64,000 nucleotides of DNA, taken from assembly GCA_002049455.2 (NCBI GenBank), contig KV918764.1, positions 1-64,000 on the forward strand, read 5' to 3'. The stretch comes from Porphyra umbilicalis. Taxonomy: Eukaryota; Rhodophyta; Bangiophyceae; Bangiales; Bangiaceae. This document shows, one piece after another, positions 11,493-21,709 of the stretch (positions within the stretch are counted from its first letter, which is position 1; every line of letters starts with the position of its first letter). The translations under genes and the position numbers were made by a program. The notes under the pieces are model-generated. The model did not search any database, had not been told where the DNA came from, and saw only the letters and a program-made list of their open reading frames with translations.

Positions 11493-12938
11493 ATGCCGAA
11501 AACGCGTGCGGTCGCGCGGAAGCCGCGCACGCGCGTGCGCGCGGTGCGCGGCATCACATGGGAGGTTGTGCTTCTTGTTGGCAGGCTGCGTGCCTTTTTC
11601 ACCTCAGAACGTGAAAACCATGCCGCAGAGATGCTGGAGCAGCCCGTGGACCGCGCGGCGGCGGCGACTGGGCTGAGAAGCAGCACGGTTATCCGTATCG
11701 CGAACGGGGAGTATGCCGATACTCAAACCTTGTCGGGGAAGCGGGAGCGTCGTGTGAGAAAGCGTCGCGTTCCTGCCTCTGAGCTTTCGCGCGTGCGCGA
11801 GACCGTGTACACCCAGTACGCAGATAAGACTGTTCCCACATTAGACAGCACCCTCGCACTATTGGAGGAAGGGGCAGGTGAGGGCGACGACCTCTCCGAC
11901 TACAAGTGGTCTCGATCAACGCTTCACAGAGCAATGGAGGACCTGGGGTTCAACTTTACACGGGGCCCCAATCACTATGATGTGGCTCGCGAGAAGCGGT
12001 CTATCGTCAAGCAACGCGAGAACTTCATCAAGAAGATGCGGGAGTATCGTGCAGACGAGCGCACTATCTTCTACACCGACGAGACCTGGGCGAACAAGAA
12101 CATGACGCTGGGGCGGATTTGGGCGGACAAGTCGTCACGCGCTCGCCTAAACGTGCCATCTGGAAAGGGAGCACGGATCATCATCGCGCATGTCGGGTCA
12201 CGCAAGACAGGCCTCGTGCCATGTGCAAGTCTCGTCTTCAAGGGCAAGAAGAAGACGGGCGACTACCACGGCGAAATGAACTCGGCGGTGTGGCTCAAGT
12301 GGCTTCAAGACCAAGTGCTTCCCAAGATTGGCGGTGGGGTGCTTGTCGTCGACCGAGCTCCCCACCATATGAAGCTGACCGAGGAATCCCGACCGGCTAA
12401 TTCATCGATGAAGAAGAGCCAACTGGCTGATTGGCTCGAGGAGCACGACGCGACACCGACCAACTGGCCGCCTACGTGGTGCCAAGCCAAGATCGTGGCG
12501 CAAACGCGCGCCCAGGCCGCCAAGCATCGCCCGACACCACGCTACTTGGTGCAAGACTTGGCGGAGGAGTTTGACGTCTCAATCATATTCTCTCCTGTGG
12601 CACACCCGGAGCTCAACCCAATTGAGATGGTGTGGGGCACCGTGAAGGTTGCTCTGCGGTATGCCAACGTCACTTTCAACCTTACGCGTCTCCAGAAGCT
12701 CGTCGACGTAGAGTTCAAAAAGATGTCGGTAGCGATCTGGGCGAAGTACGAGGACCACGCCATCAGCATGGAGGACTACTACATGTACATGGCCGCCATG
12801 AGGGTTGAGGTGGAGGACCGTGCTGATGAGATGGACATTGAGCTGGAGGACGCTGAGGCGGACGGTGTGAACGGTTGTAGCTCCAGTGCGGAGGATGGGG
12901 AGGATGAGGGGGACGAGGATGAGGAGGACGTGGAGTGA
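11493..12938 (+). CDS. Tc1/mariner-superfamily transposase, DD90E, intact
   Basis: This is a 481-residue open frame from ATG 11493 with no stops. The N-terminal part is very basic, followed by a helix-turn-helix-like region (AAAATGLRSSTVIRI) and a DDE endonuclease domain. Catalytic candidates are D196 in YTDETW, D287 in VVDRAPHH and E378 in HPELNPIEMVWG. The PELNPIE..W signature is typical of Tc1/mariner/IS630 DDE_3 enzymes. The gap between the second and third residues is 90, far longer than the 34-41 of classical Tc1/mariner and closer to the long-spacing eukaryotic clades such as Sailor (DD82E, recalled rather than checked). The C-terminus is a long acidic Glu/Asp tail. It would excise and insert at TA sites if active. 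I could not identify its terminal repeats. Confidence 0.88.
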   Translation: MPKTRAVARKPRTRVRAVRGITWEVVLLVGRLRAFFTSERENHAAEMLEQPVDRAAAATGLRSSTVIRIANGEYADTQTLSGKRERRVRKRRVPASELSRVRETVYTQYADKTVPTLDSTLALLEEGAGEGDDLSDYKWSRSTLHRAMEDLGFNFTRGPNHYDVAREKRSIVKQRENFIKKMREYRADERTIFYTDETWANKNMTLGRIWADKSSRARLNVPSGKGARIIIAHVGSRKTGLVPCASLVFKGKKKTGDYHGEMNSAVWLKWLQDQVLPKIGGGVLVVDRAPHHMKLTEESRPANSSMKKSQLADWLEEHDATPTNWPPTWCQAKIVAQTRAQAAKHRPTPRYLVQDLAEEFDVSIIFSPVAHPELNPIEMVWGTVKVALRYANVTFNLTRLQKLVDVEFKKMSVAIWAKYEDHAISMEDYYMYMAAMRVEVEDRADEMDIELEDAEADGVNGCSSSAEDGEDEGDEDEEDVE

Positions 12939-14280
12939 ATGCGACTTTGTCGGCGTGGGCATGCTTTGATTTGGGCGTTGACGGAGAAATGTTTTGAGGG
13001 AGTCACAGATTTTAGCACGTCAAGACGGCTTGCTTGGCGCCAGCGCTTCAATTTATGATGCGCGGCGCTTCCGGCATCGAAGATCCTTGGATGTGGTCGC
13101 GCGAGCATCGCGTGTTGATCTCTTGTCTCTTTGAATCTGGGTAAAGTAGCCCCTCAAGTTGGGATCAAGTTCGAATCGGATTCGACCAAATCTGAGATGG
13201 TCCGGAACGGACGGTATCGGTGTGACCAGCACAGGACTTCAAGAATTTGGAGGAACAGCCTCGGTGGGGATCGCAAGCAAGACGTCGCCGGTTCTCTGTT
13301 CGCGACCTCGAGTGACGTTTTTGCGCGTGCCGCTCCGGTCACATCCCTGTGGAGATCGCGGCATGAAAAACTGGGGACGTCGCAGGCTGATCTTTCCAGC
13401 TTCTTCGTGGGTGGTAATAACAGATAGCCAAATTTACAGTGTCCTTGCTATCGTACAAGCTAAGCGCCACCCGACTTGCTCCCACCACGCCCCGCCGCCC
13501 ACCCCCGCCCATCCCCGCCAACCGCGCCCGCCCACCCTCGCTCACCCCAATCGCCCCCCGCCCATCTCGGCCCTGCCCGCCTACCCAAGCCCCCCCCTCC
13601 CTCTTCAACCCGCGGACGCCGTCCCCCTCCGCCCACCTCGGCCTCACTCGCTATCCAACCCCCTCCAACCTCCCCTGCACAACCTGTCCATATCGGTGCC
13701 CCCCACCCAACCAACGCCCCTGCTCGCCCCCCTTGCAGTCTCTAAGAGTGATATGATGAGCGCCAAATACAGCCGTCAGGAGCGGGTGATGACGAGCAGG
13801 GGCCAGCGCTGGGGGAGGGAGCTTGTCGGGCGGGTGACAGCTGGTCAGGAGGAGAGGCAAAGATCCCCTCGAGCAGAGCCCGACAAATCCTGGGAGGTAA
13901 TGGGGCAGGGAGGGACGGGGGTGGGGGCAGAGGAGAGAGGGGAATGGAAAACAAAATAAGGAACACGGCACGGTAACAGCAAGTGACCACAAGAGCGAGG
14001 GGGGCGGAGCAGCGAGCAGCAACAGCAAGCAAGAAAAGAAACGGGGGGGAGGAGGAACCGAACACGAAATACAGCAGGCAACAAAGGAGACCTGGTGACG
14101 TCAGGGCGATAGACGGGGTAGAGTACAGCAAGAGCAGGCGCGGTGTGGAAACGACCAGGAGCGCCGGTGCGAAAGACGGCACTGAGCGGGAAGCGCACCC
14201 GTGGTACCCTGCGGGAAGGTACGGGGGGGGGCGCACGCGTGGAAGGTCTCACGTCCCTCCGCGTACACTGGACTGCGATC
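12939..14280. other. No supported gene; C-rich tract then purine-rich tract
   Basis: The stretch 13470-13740 is extremely C-rich on the plus strand and about 13760-14080 is purine-rich. Open frames inside are Pro-rich or Arg/Glu-rich shadows. The first 500 bp is 3' flank of the DDE transposase and of more ordinary composition. Confidence 0.4.
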
Positions 14281-14300
14281 GAACGTCCGAAACGAGACAC

Positions 14301-14357
14301 CAGCAGGGCATGCCCTGCTGCATGCCCTGCTGGGCATGCCCTGCTGGCAGGGCAAGC
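14301..14357. repeat. Nested palindromic GCAGGGCATGCCCTGC repeats
   Basis: A perfect 16 bp palindrome GCAGGGCATGCCCTGC is at 14303-14318. The half-unit CATGCCCTGC recurs twice more at once (14321-14345), followed by an inverted GGCAGGGC. It can form several alternative hairpins. No coding role is supported. Confidence 0.75.
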
Positions 14358-14831
14358 GGAAGCACCAAGGGGCTGGCGCCGCTGTCAGTGTCGTCGCACA
14401 ACACGTGGCGCCTCGCGAGTGCTGGGGGGTAGCGCTTGACGTCGCCACCCGAGGCCTTTTTTTTATCCCTGCGCTCCAGACATCAACCGACTTTCTGAAA
14501 GGAACGTCGGTGAGAGTCGCCCATTTCGCGAACAATAAAGATGCCATTCCTTCTGGGCAGGCGACCTCTTTCCCTCTCATGGGTTATCCCACGGCCAAAA
14601 GACGTCTTTAGCTCTCACATGATAACCGTTGGAAGTCCTGTGAGATCGATGCCGCCGGAGGTGTACACACCACAGCGGCCGATGAACTGCGCTTCTCAAC
14701 TTGATTTTTGGTGTGCTCACGTGGAACCCGTCATCGAAGGTTTCTACAAAGTTTGAAACCGTTTGGAGCAAGCACGCCAACGATAGGCTCCAAAACACCA
14801 GGTGTCTAATGGAATGGGATAAAATTAAGGG

Positions 14832-14869
14832 GCCATTCACTTGTAGAGCATGCTCTCCAAGTGAATGGC
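14832..14869. repeat. Hairpin, 19 bp arms with one mismatch
   Basis: GCCATTCACTTG begins the left arm and CAAGTGAATGGC ends the right arm. The two arms abut directly. It is followed after about 40 bp by a second hairpin. The pair may belong to a small non-autonomous element or a structured RNA. Confidence 0.75.
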
Positions 14870-14910
14870 ACATAAGCGAATAATGACTGTATATAGCACG
14901 TGACATATAT

Positions 14911-14983
14911 TGTGCTTCTCACAAAAACTGGATCCGCAACATCCGCTTCAGCATACCGAGGTCCTGTTTTCGTGAGAAGCACA
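14911..14983. repeat. Hairpin, 18 bp arms, 37 bp loop
   Basis: TGTGCTTCTCACAAAAAC at 14911-14928 is complementary to GTTTTCGTGAGAAGCACA at 14966-14983 except for one G:T-type mismatch. Between this hairpin and the preceding one lies a 22 bp word (14870-14891) that recurs near 27874. Confidence 0.75.
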
Positions 14984-14989
14984 GTAACT

Positions 14990-17260
14990 GGAGCGCATAT
15001 AACCGGATATCCCCTGGCCTTTAGGACAGGGTACTATCCAACATGCGCATAGGGGCCCCCACTCTAATTTTTTTCCAAGCTAGTGCACGTTGCTGGAGTA
15101 CTTGCGAAAAAGCGGGGTGCACGCGGAGAGACCTCGTACGGCTCGGGCGGACGTCGCCGTACGTTGAGTCCGACATGGTCAGAAGCGTCAACTTGCACAC
15201 TATCCGCACATGTGTTTTTGCACGATGGCCGTACGTTGGGCGTTTGTGAGATCCAACCATGTAGAAAGAGTATATTTTTCTCGTTCAGATGGCTTGAAAC
15301 GGGGGGTCTGTGCTTCAGACGAGCTGGATGCGTGCTGCATATGACCGCGTCGGGTGAGGAATTGAAGACGTAATTGGTGAAACCTGGCCCTGAGATGCTC
15401 TGGACGGTGTTTTTGTTCTTCAAACTTTTTGAACGCGCAGGAGAGGGCCAAGATCGGGGACAGCCGAGAGTCGTGGAATGTGGTGTGACCGTGGCGCGCA
15501 GTGACTGAAGCGGGCAGTCGCGAGTGGCGTCACGCAGCTGCCCGCGTGGTGCTGTGCGCGGACCTGTGACGAGGAGAGGGCGGCGTCGTGCGTGTGGCCC
15601 GTGCGAGGGGGTGGTGGTGTCGCGGTGGCGGATCCGGCCGTGCGGGATGTCGCGCAACTGACCGCGCGGTACGTCGTGGGCAGAGGAGAACGGACAGGGG
15701 GGTACGTTCGGGGGGCTGTGGAGGGGTTGAGGGGCCGTGGAGCTAGAGGGAGGGAGGGGTGAAGACGCCGCTGGCTAGCCGGTGGCAGCCCCTACGGCGG
15801 CGGCGGCGGACCCTGCGCCCGCGCCCCCTGCTGCGATAGGCTTGCTACTGGCAACAAGCCTAGCCATCATGGACGAGGGGGCGGGAGTGGCGTGGCTTTT
15901 GCCCCAGGGGGCGGGTGAACTGCGCGGTAGCGGCGGCGGAGGCGGACGTGGGTGTGAGGCCGGTGGGCTGGGGAGGGTGAGGCTGTCGGCGAGCCGTGCG
16001 TGGCTTGGGACTGTCGCAAGCACGGCGTCGACTGGGTGGGGGGCCGGCGCGCTCCGGGGCGGACGGCTCTGGCGCGCGCGCCTGCCTGTGGACGCCCGCA
16101 ATGACAAAAAAATAAAAACCAATGCAGTGCATGAAAAATATAACCACGTGCCAAGTGAAGCGCGACGCGGCATGCTTCAAGTCTAAATAATGCTCCAGAA
16201 CTTACTCAAATAGATTGTCTTCGATCACAGCACAACTCCAGGCCAGGGTGTTTTCGCGTACGCGCTTTCAGTTGACTGTAATCAAATACCTACTGTACCT
16301 GGTCATGCACTCGAGGAGCTCGCGTGCTCACCTTCCGAACCTCGGTAATCGTAGGGTTGACGGAGATGCAAGGGCCTTGTCAAGGCGTCGTCAAGGTTGC
16401 GTCAAGGTTGGTTTGGGGGGGGGGAGATTCGGAATCTGGAGTGCGGTGGGAGGGCGGGCTGGCGCGGTCGGGGGGGGCACGGGGAATGTGCTCCCCCTGA
16501 ACCAGCGATTCCTATATGTTAGGACATCCATATCGGCAGCAGGTGTGAGCTCAGCACCTTTGTACCCTCCTCGTCGCTGTCACTGCCCGTGCCCGTACCT
16601 CTGCCCCGCTGCCATGATCTCCGCCCCCTCAGCTAAACACCGCTGCCTCCCCGCCGACGCCAGCTGGTTGCCGCCGCTGCACGGCTGCCACCGCTTGGTT
16701 GTATGCTACCGAGAACGGCGGCCCCTGCCGCTGCTTGCTGACATCTGTCACTCTGCTCTGCGGCAGGGGCGGCGGCAAAGTTGTGTACGGGACTCAGAGG
16801 CTGGTGCCGCGTGTGTCCGGACGCTTCAGGAAAGAGTTGTGCTGCTGTGGTGGTGCGGTGGTGAGGCGCTGTGTGTGTGTGTGCTTCTGCGGGCTGGTGG
16901 CGCCAAGCCGCCCAGAAGGCCGACGGATGATCGACAGTTCGGGGTGGGGCAGCCCACGCTGTGTACGGCTCGCTCACGGTGTTTGGCATGAACAGCCACC
17001 CGGCACTGCCAGCGCTCCGCCATGCCCCGGTGTCAACAACAGGGCGGGGCGAGGGCCGCGAGAGGGGTGCGCGCGGGTTTGTGCCGGTACTGGGCGTGCA
17101 CCGCAGAGCACTCGCCCGCGTCTGTGTCTGCCATCGACACCTATTTTGAGCAAGCCGCCTGGCTGGGGACTATCCTCGCCGGGCGCATCGTCACGACAAC
17201 GATTGTGCATAGTGTGACGTGCGATACGATATAATTGACCGCGGAGGAAACAACATGAAG
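14990..17260. other. No supported gene
   Basis: No frame on either strand looks like a protein over more than a few dozen residues. The interval contains an AT-richer patch around 16100-16300 and a short 11 bp tandem repeat at 16379-16411. If the NB-ARC gene at 19.1 kb has upstream exons they could lie here, but I cannot place them. Confidence 0.35.
16379..16411. repeat. Three tandem copies of an 11 bp unit (GTCAAGGTTGC type)
   Basis: GTCAAGGCGTC, GTCAAGGTTGC and GTCAAGGTTGG follow one another without gaps. Confidence 0.7.
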
Positions 17261-17263
17261 AAA

Positions 17264-19050
17264 TCATGTGCGAGCTCTGCCAGTAGCACCATCGTTCTCA
17301 GCATACTCAAAAAGTCCGGGTCGCCCTGAGGCAAGGGCGCTGTGCTCATGTATCACGGGCACTGCCGTATTTTGCGCGCATCGGTCGATTCCAGCGTACT
17401 CTTCCACGAGCCCCAGGATACGTTCCTTGCGGGGGGCGCGAAAGACACTTCTACTGAACACATGACCGTCCCCAACAGTAGCTCTGTCAAGCCGAGACAC
17501 CCGGCAGTCTAGGCAAGATGGCCAACACCAAAGTGTGTGTACGTAGTTTCGAAAGTGTGTGGAGCCAGGATATTCCGACGGCGGCGTAGAGCGTCGGCGG
17601 CGGAGCGGCGCCCGCACACACCGCTGTGGCACGGAGGCGGGCAGGGCGGCGGCGGCGGGCAAGGCGGCGGCACAAACCCCCCCCCCCTCCCTAAATTTAG
17701 TAGCCGTCGCGTCGGCTGCGCAGCGACCGCTGCCCCCGCCCCACACGCGCGGGCGCGACGCGCCCGCCGGACGACCGTCGGCGAGCACCGGTTGGAGGGG
17801 GGGGGCGCTGGGCGGGGCTCCCGGCGGTGGTCGGGCGGGAGAGCGTCTTGGCGGGCCGCTTCCCGCCGGTACTCTTCGCGGCCGAGGTGGGGGAGGAGGG
17901 GGCGGGGGGTGCTGCGCCCGTGGGGGCCCTGCCGATGAAGCGGGGGGGGGCAGGCACGCATGGGGGAAACGCCGCCGCTCGTGACCCGGCCGGCTGGCTG
18001 GTGGTGGCGCGGCCGCGTGTGCGACCGGCCGCCGACGTCGCCGTGACAGCCCCCGTGACCGCGAAGGGGCGGGTGGCACGACGGTGGCGGGGTGACGGGC
18101 GCCCAGCTGTGCGCTGCGGCCGCCGTAGACGCCCGACGGCCGTCGGTCGGCGGCGGGCGCCGCAGCCGCTTCGGCCGTGGCGACGGCGGCGAGGCGGACG
18201 TCAGCCTCTGTTTCCGTGGCCATCGCGCCCCGCACGTAGGGCTCGTTGGCCGCCCCCGCCCCCACACACACACGCGCGCGTGGTCCAGCGCTGACGCCCC
18301 CCCCACCTCCTTTCCTCCCGCAGTCACTCCCCCCACTGGCCGGCGACGGCGCGGTGGGGGGTGCCGCCGCCAACGCCGCCACCGACGCTGCAACGCGCAG
18401 CGTGTACCCCCCGCGTGTCCCTGGGCGGCCACGGCTGCGCCACGGGGGGCGGCGGGGTCGGACACGCGCACCGCACCTGCGGCAAAGTGCACGGCGGTGA
18501 CGCCGCGCGCGTCGTCTGGTCGCGTGACGCGCGGAGGCAGATCGCCCTCGGGCTCCGTGTCGCCGTCTGTGGCGGCGGTGCCATTCGCACCCTCTACCCC
18601 CCGCCCCTCAATCCCCCCCCCCCCCCCCCGCACCGCGAGTGGCGCTGCATCGGCGGCGGTGTCGCCGCCGTCGCCGCCGCCGTCACCGCCACGATGGCGA
18701 CCGCCGGCGCCGCCGCACGGCGGCGGCGGCGGCGAGGAGCACGGAACCAGACGCGTCGGGCGGCGGGCAGTCGGGCGTCGGCGGTCCCGGCGCGTCGAGA
18801 GCGACAGGGCCGCCGCCGGGGCGGGCGGTGCCGCACCGCCGCGGCTGGCGACGGGGGCGGCGGGAGATGCGCCTGACAGCCGCCGCGCCCGTCCGCGGAG
18901 GACCGCCGGTGGCTGCGGGGGCGGCGCTGTCAGCGGCGGGGGGGGCCGGGGGGGCGGCGACCCCGCTGCCGCCGCTGCGTCTGCGGTTGCGATGGAGAGG
19001 GCGGCGGCGGCGGCGGCGACGGCCGGCGGCAACGCACGTCCGTGGCGCAC
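17264..19050 (-). other. Possible minus-strand coding sequence, unresolved
   Basis: Both strands are open for over 1 kb because the DNA is almost pure G+C. On the minus strand two stretches look more natural than their shadows. One, around 18590-18430, contains DGDTEPEGDLPPRV and VTAVHFAAGAVRV. The other, around 18250-18090, contains YVRGAMATETEADVRLAAVA. They are in different frames, so an intron or a homopolymer frame change would be needed. Nothing is recognised. Equally, the whole stretch may be non-coding 5' flank of the plus-strand NB-ARC gene. Confidence 0.2.
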
Positions 19051-19103
19051 CGGGTGGCGGTGGCGGGTGCGGCGGCGGCGACGGGCGCGGCGGCCGTCGG
19101 TAG

Positions 19104-21590
19104 CGCCAAACGGTGCCGCGATGGCGCGCGCTCAGGCGCGGTCGTCGGGGCGTTGCCGCAGCGTCGGCGCAACTGGACGCTTCCTCGACGCTGCAGTCCG
19201 TCGCTGAGGCGGTCCTGGGGTTAGTCTATCGATTTTGCGGCGCTAGTGCTGCCCAACAGCTGGCCGCTCTGACGGAAGATAAGGACTTCGTGGCGGTTGC
19301 GGCCGGCTACGTGCGCTCCGTGCCTGTGGCGGACGCTGCCGAGTGGCTGGTCGTCATCGACGATGTGCTGTACAAGAAGCGGGCGCTGCTGCTGCAGCTC
19401 CTCGCGCTGATCCCCCCGACCACCCCTGTCCTGTTCTCCACGCGCTCCGAGGCGGTTGTCGCGTCAGTGTCGGGCGCGACCCTGGTGTCCATCGACGCCC
19501 TGCCCGCCGGAGACGCGCGGCTGGTGTTGGCCACAGCGGCGGGCAAGGCGTTGAAGGCTGGGGTGCCTCCATTTTCAGCAGCCGAAGAGTCGGGCTGGGT
19601 GCGCCGTGTCTTGGCCAAGACCGAGCGTCACGCGCTGTCGCTGGCCATTGTCGGGTCGATGATCGCTGACCGTGGCGGGGCGTGGCGGCGGGTGGTGGAG
19701 GGGCTGGAGCGGTGGTGGATGCACCCGCACTTTGGGTGCTCAGACAGTGAATCGCCGCGGCCGTCGGTGCGCGCGGCATTGGATGTGAGTCTCGAGCTCC
19801 TCCCAGACGGGATGTGCCGCGAAGCGTTTGCGGCGCTGGGCATTCTGCCCATCCATGTGCACCTATCCGTGCTGTCGCGGGTGTGGCGGTCCCGGCTCGG
19901 CGGTGCAGCCATGGAGGGTGACCCGACCGCGCGGCAAGTGAGCGGCATGATGCGGAGCACCGGTGTGGAGGAATCGGTCGCCGCACTCGTGCGGGCCGGG
20001 CTCCTGCGCCGGGACGTGGACGAGATCAGCGGTGAGCTCGTCGGCGTCTTTGTGCACCCGGTCATCGGACAGTACGCGCTGAGCTTGCTTGGCGACGCGG
20101 CCGGCGCCACGCACCAGCGCATGGTGGACGAGTACATGGTCGGAGTGACCGTTGATGGTTTGGACGCGCACAAGTGGCGGCGACTCCCTTTTTGGAAGGT
20201 ACCCGACGACGGCTACTGGTACGACCACGTCGTGCGCCATCTTGCTGCAGCGGAGGACGTGTGCGGGTTGGTGTCGGTCATGGATCCCGCGTGGCAAGCC
20301 GTGCGCGTGAGGGTGAGCTCGCCGCTGGCCTTCCAGGCGGACGTAGAGATGGTGCTCGCCGCGTTGACGGCGGTGGTGGACGACGCCGTCTCCATGGCCT
20401 CCCGGTCGCCGGTGCTGCTCGGCCGCGTGCAAGCGGCGCTGGCGTCGACGTACAGCACACGCATTGTCGGATGCCGGCGGGACAACATGGAGGCGTCCAT
20501 CGCGCTCTGGGAGGAGGCCTTGGCGCTGGTGATGCGGTCGGATGTGCCCCCGCTGTGGGCAGAGTGGCAGGCAGGCCTAGGCCGCGCATACTGCGACCGC
20601 ATCGGCGGCGCCCGACCGGCCAACATGGAGGCGGCGGTCGCCTGCTACAACCGGTCGCTGGAGGTGCGGACGCGGACGGCGGCGCCGCTGGAGTGGGCAG
20701 AGACGCAGAGGTTCCTCGGCGTGGCCTACCGCAACCGGGTGGATGGGGACAAGGCGGCCAACATCGAGGCGGCCATCGCCTGCTACAACCGGTCGCTGGA
20801 GGTACGGACGCAAGCTGCGGCGCCGCTCGACTGGGCGTCATCGCAGAACAGCCTCGGGGTGGCCTATTACTTCCGGCTCGACGGGGACAAGGCAGCCAAC
20901 ATCGAGGCGGCGATTGTGTGCTACCGCACGGCGCTGGAGGTGCGGACGCCGGCGGCGGCGCCGCTATTGTGGGCCAGGACGCGCTACAACCTCGGCCTGG
21001 CGTACTACGACCGACTCGTCGGCGACAAGGCGTCGACCATTGAGGCGGCCATTGCTTGCTACGAGGACGCACTGACCGTGCGCACGCGGGATGCGGCGCC
21101 GCTCCTGTGGGCGGTCACGCAGCACCACCTCGGCAAGGCGCTTCGGGACCGCCTGTTTGGTGAGCCAGCGGCCAACACGGCGGCGGCGTTCGCCTGCTTT
21201 GACCGCGCCCTGGCCGTGCGCACGCGGGCGGCGGTACCGCTCGACTGGGCCGAGACGCAGTACCAAGTCGGGATCACGCGGTACGGCCGCCGAGGGGGTG
21301 ACGCGACATGGGCGGCCGACGAGGAGGCGGCGGTTGCCTGTTACCGCCGGGCTCTGGAAGTGTATACACCCGAGGCGGCGCCGCAAGAGTGGGCGCTGGC
21401 AACCTTTTCCCTACTGCAGGCGCACGTCGACGGGGAGCTCTGGTCGTCGGTGGTCCAGTGTGGGCGGGCGCTGGAGCGGCTTGGGCTCCGCTGGGCGGAG
21501 TGGCCGGCACGGCAGGCGGCCGTGGCGGGTGCCGTTGCAAGAGCGGAGGGTGCGCTTGCGCGGCAGGGTGGCCCCAGCGTTAGGGAGTGA
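19104..21590 (+). CDS. NB-ARC-like STAND protein with C-terminal TPR array, 5' incomplete
   Basis: This is a continuous frame of about 825 residues with no internal stop. Early in it lie a Walker B-like strand (WLVVIDDV, about residues 78-85), a sensor-like VLFSTRSEAV (about 106-115) and a GLPL-like HALSLAIVG. Then comes a winged-helix-like FAALGILP segment and an MHD-like VFVHPVIGQYA. Together these follow the order of an NB-ARC ATPase. The C-terminal half is a TPR array with a 46-residue unit (ANxEAAIxCYxxxLEVRT, then PLxWAxTQxxLGxAY), repeated at exact 138 bp steps. Such proteins act as nucleotide-switched signalling or scaffold proteins. No in-frame ATG precedes the ATPase half and no P-loop is seen, so the true N-terminus must come from an unplaced upstream exon (acceptor-like CAG at about 19158 or 19190) or is missing. 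Confidence 0.75.
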   Translation, partial: RQTVPRWRALRRGRRGVAAASAQLDASSTLQSVAEAVLGLVYRFCGASAAQQLAALTEDKDFVAVAAGYVRSVPVADAAEWLVVIDDVLYKKRALLLQLLALIPPTTPVLFSTRSEAVVASVSGATLVSIDALPAGDARLVLATAAGKALKAGVPPFSAAEESGWVRRVLAKTERHALSLAIVGSMIADRGGAWRRVVEGLERWWMHPHFGCSDSESPRPSVRAALDVSLELLPDGMCREAFAALGILPIHVHLSVLSRVWRSRLGGAAMEGDPTARQVSGMMRSTGVEESVAALVRAGLLRRDVDEISGELVGVFVHPVIGQYALSLLGDAAGATHQRMVDEYMVGVTVDGLDAHKWRRLPFWKVPDDGYWYDHVVRHLAAAEDVCGLVSVMDPAWQAVRVRVSSPLAFQADVEMVLAALTAVVDDAVSMASRSPVLLGRVQAALASTYSTRIVGCRRDNMEASIALWEEALALVMRSDVPPLWAEWQAGLGRAYCDRIGGARPANMEAAVACYNRSLEVRTRTAAPLEWAETQRFLGVAYRNRVDGDKAANIEAAIACYNRSLEVRTQAAAPLDWASSQNSLGVAYYFRLDGDKAANIEAAIVCYRTALEVRTPAAAPLLWARTRYNLGLAYYDRLVGDKASTIEAAIACYEDALTVRTRDAAPLLWAVTQHHLGKALRDRLFGEPAANTAAAFACFDRALAVRTRAAVPLDWAETQYQVGITRYGRRGGDATWAADEEAAVACYRRALEVYTPEAAPQEWALATFSLLQAHVDGELWSSVVQCGRALERLGLRWAEWPARQAAVAGAVARAEGALARQGGPSVRE
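20481..21308 (+). repeat. Six 138 bp TPR-coding repeats
   Basis: Unit starts fall at 20481, 20619, 20757, 20895, 21033 and 21171, exactly 138 bp apart, inside the NB-ARC/TPR gene. Each encodes 46 residues. Neighbouring units are very similar at the DNA level, notably those starting at 20619 and 20757, suggesting duplication or gene conversion. Confidence 0.9.
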
Positions 21591-21656
21591 CGGGAGGTAT
21601 GGACTCCGATGCACGCGGCCATAACCTGCAACCACACGGTCGCCCGCACGGGTTTC

Positions 21657-21709
21657 AACAAGTGGTGCGGAGCGCACTTTTGTTTTTGAACAAGTGGTGC
21701 GGAGCGCAC
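21657..21709. repeat. Two 21 bp direct repeats, AACAAGTGGTGCGGAGCGCAC
   Basis: Identical copies lie at 21657-21677 and 21689-21709, 32 bp apart, just after the TPR gene's stop. They may be 3' UTR or processing elements, or a chance duplication. Confidence 0.8.

Noticed and set aside
13160-13190. GTTCGAATCGGATTCG as a tRNA B-box
   Set aside because: No matching A-box, acceptor stem or cloverleaf could be formed around it.
16699-17217. GRGGGK string as a Walker A motif for the NB-ARC gene
   Set aside because: It does not fit GxxxxGK(S/T), lies 2 kb away, and its frame looks non-coding.
18092-19207. Plus-strand 371-codon open frame upstream of the NB-ARC gene as its N-terminus
   Set aside because: It is in another frame, is Arg/Pro/Gly-rich and contains no P-loop. 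No splice pair could be justified.
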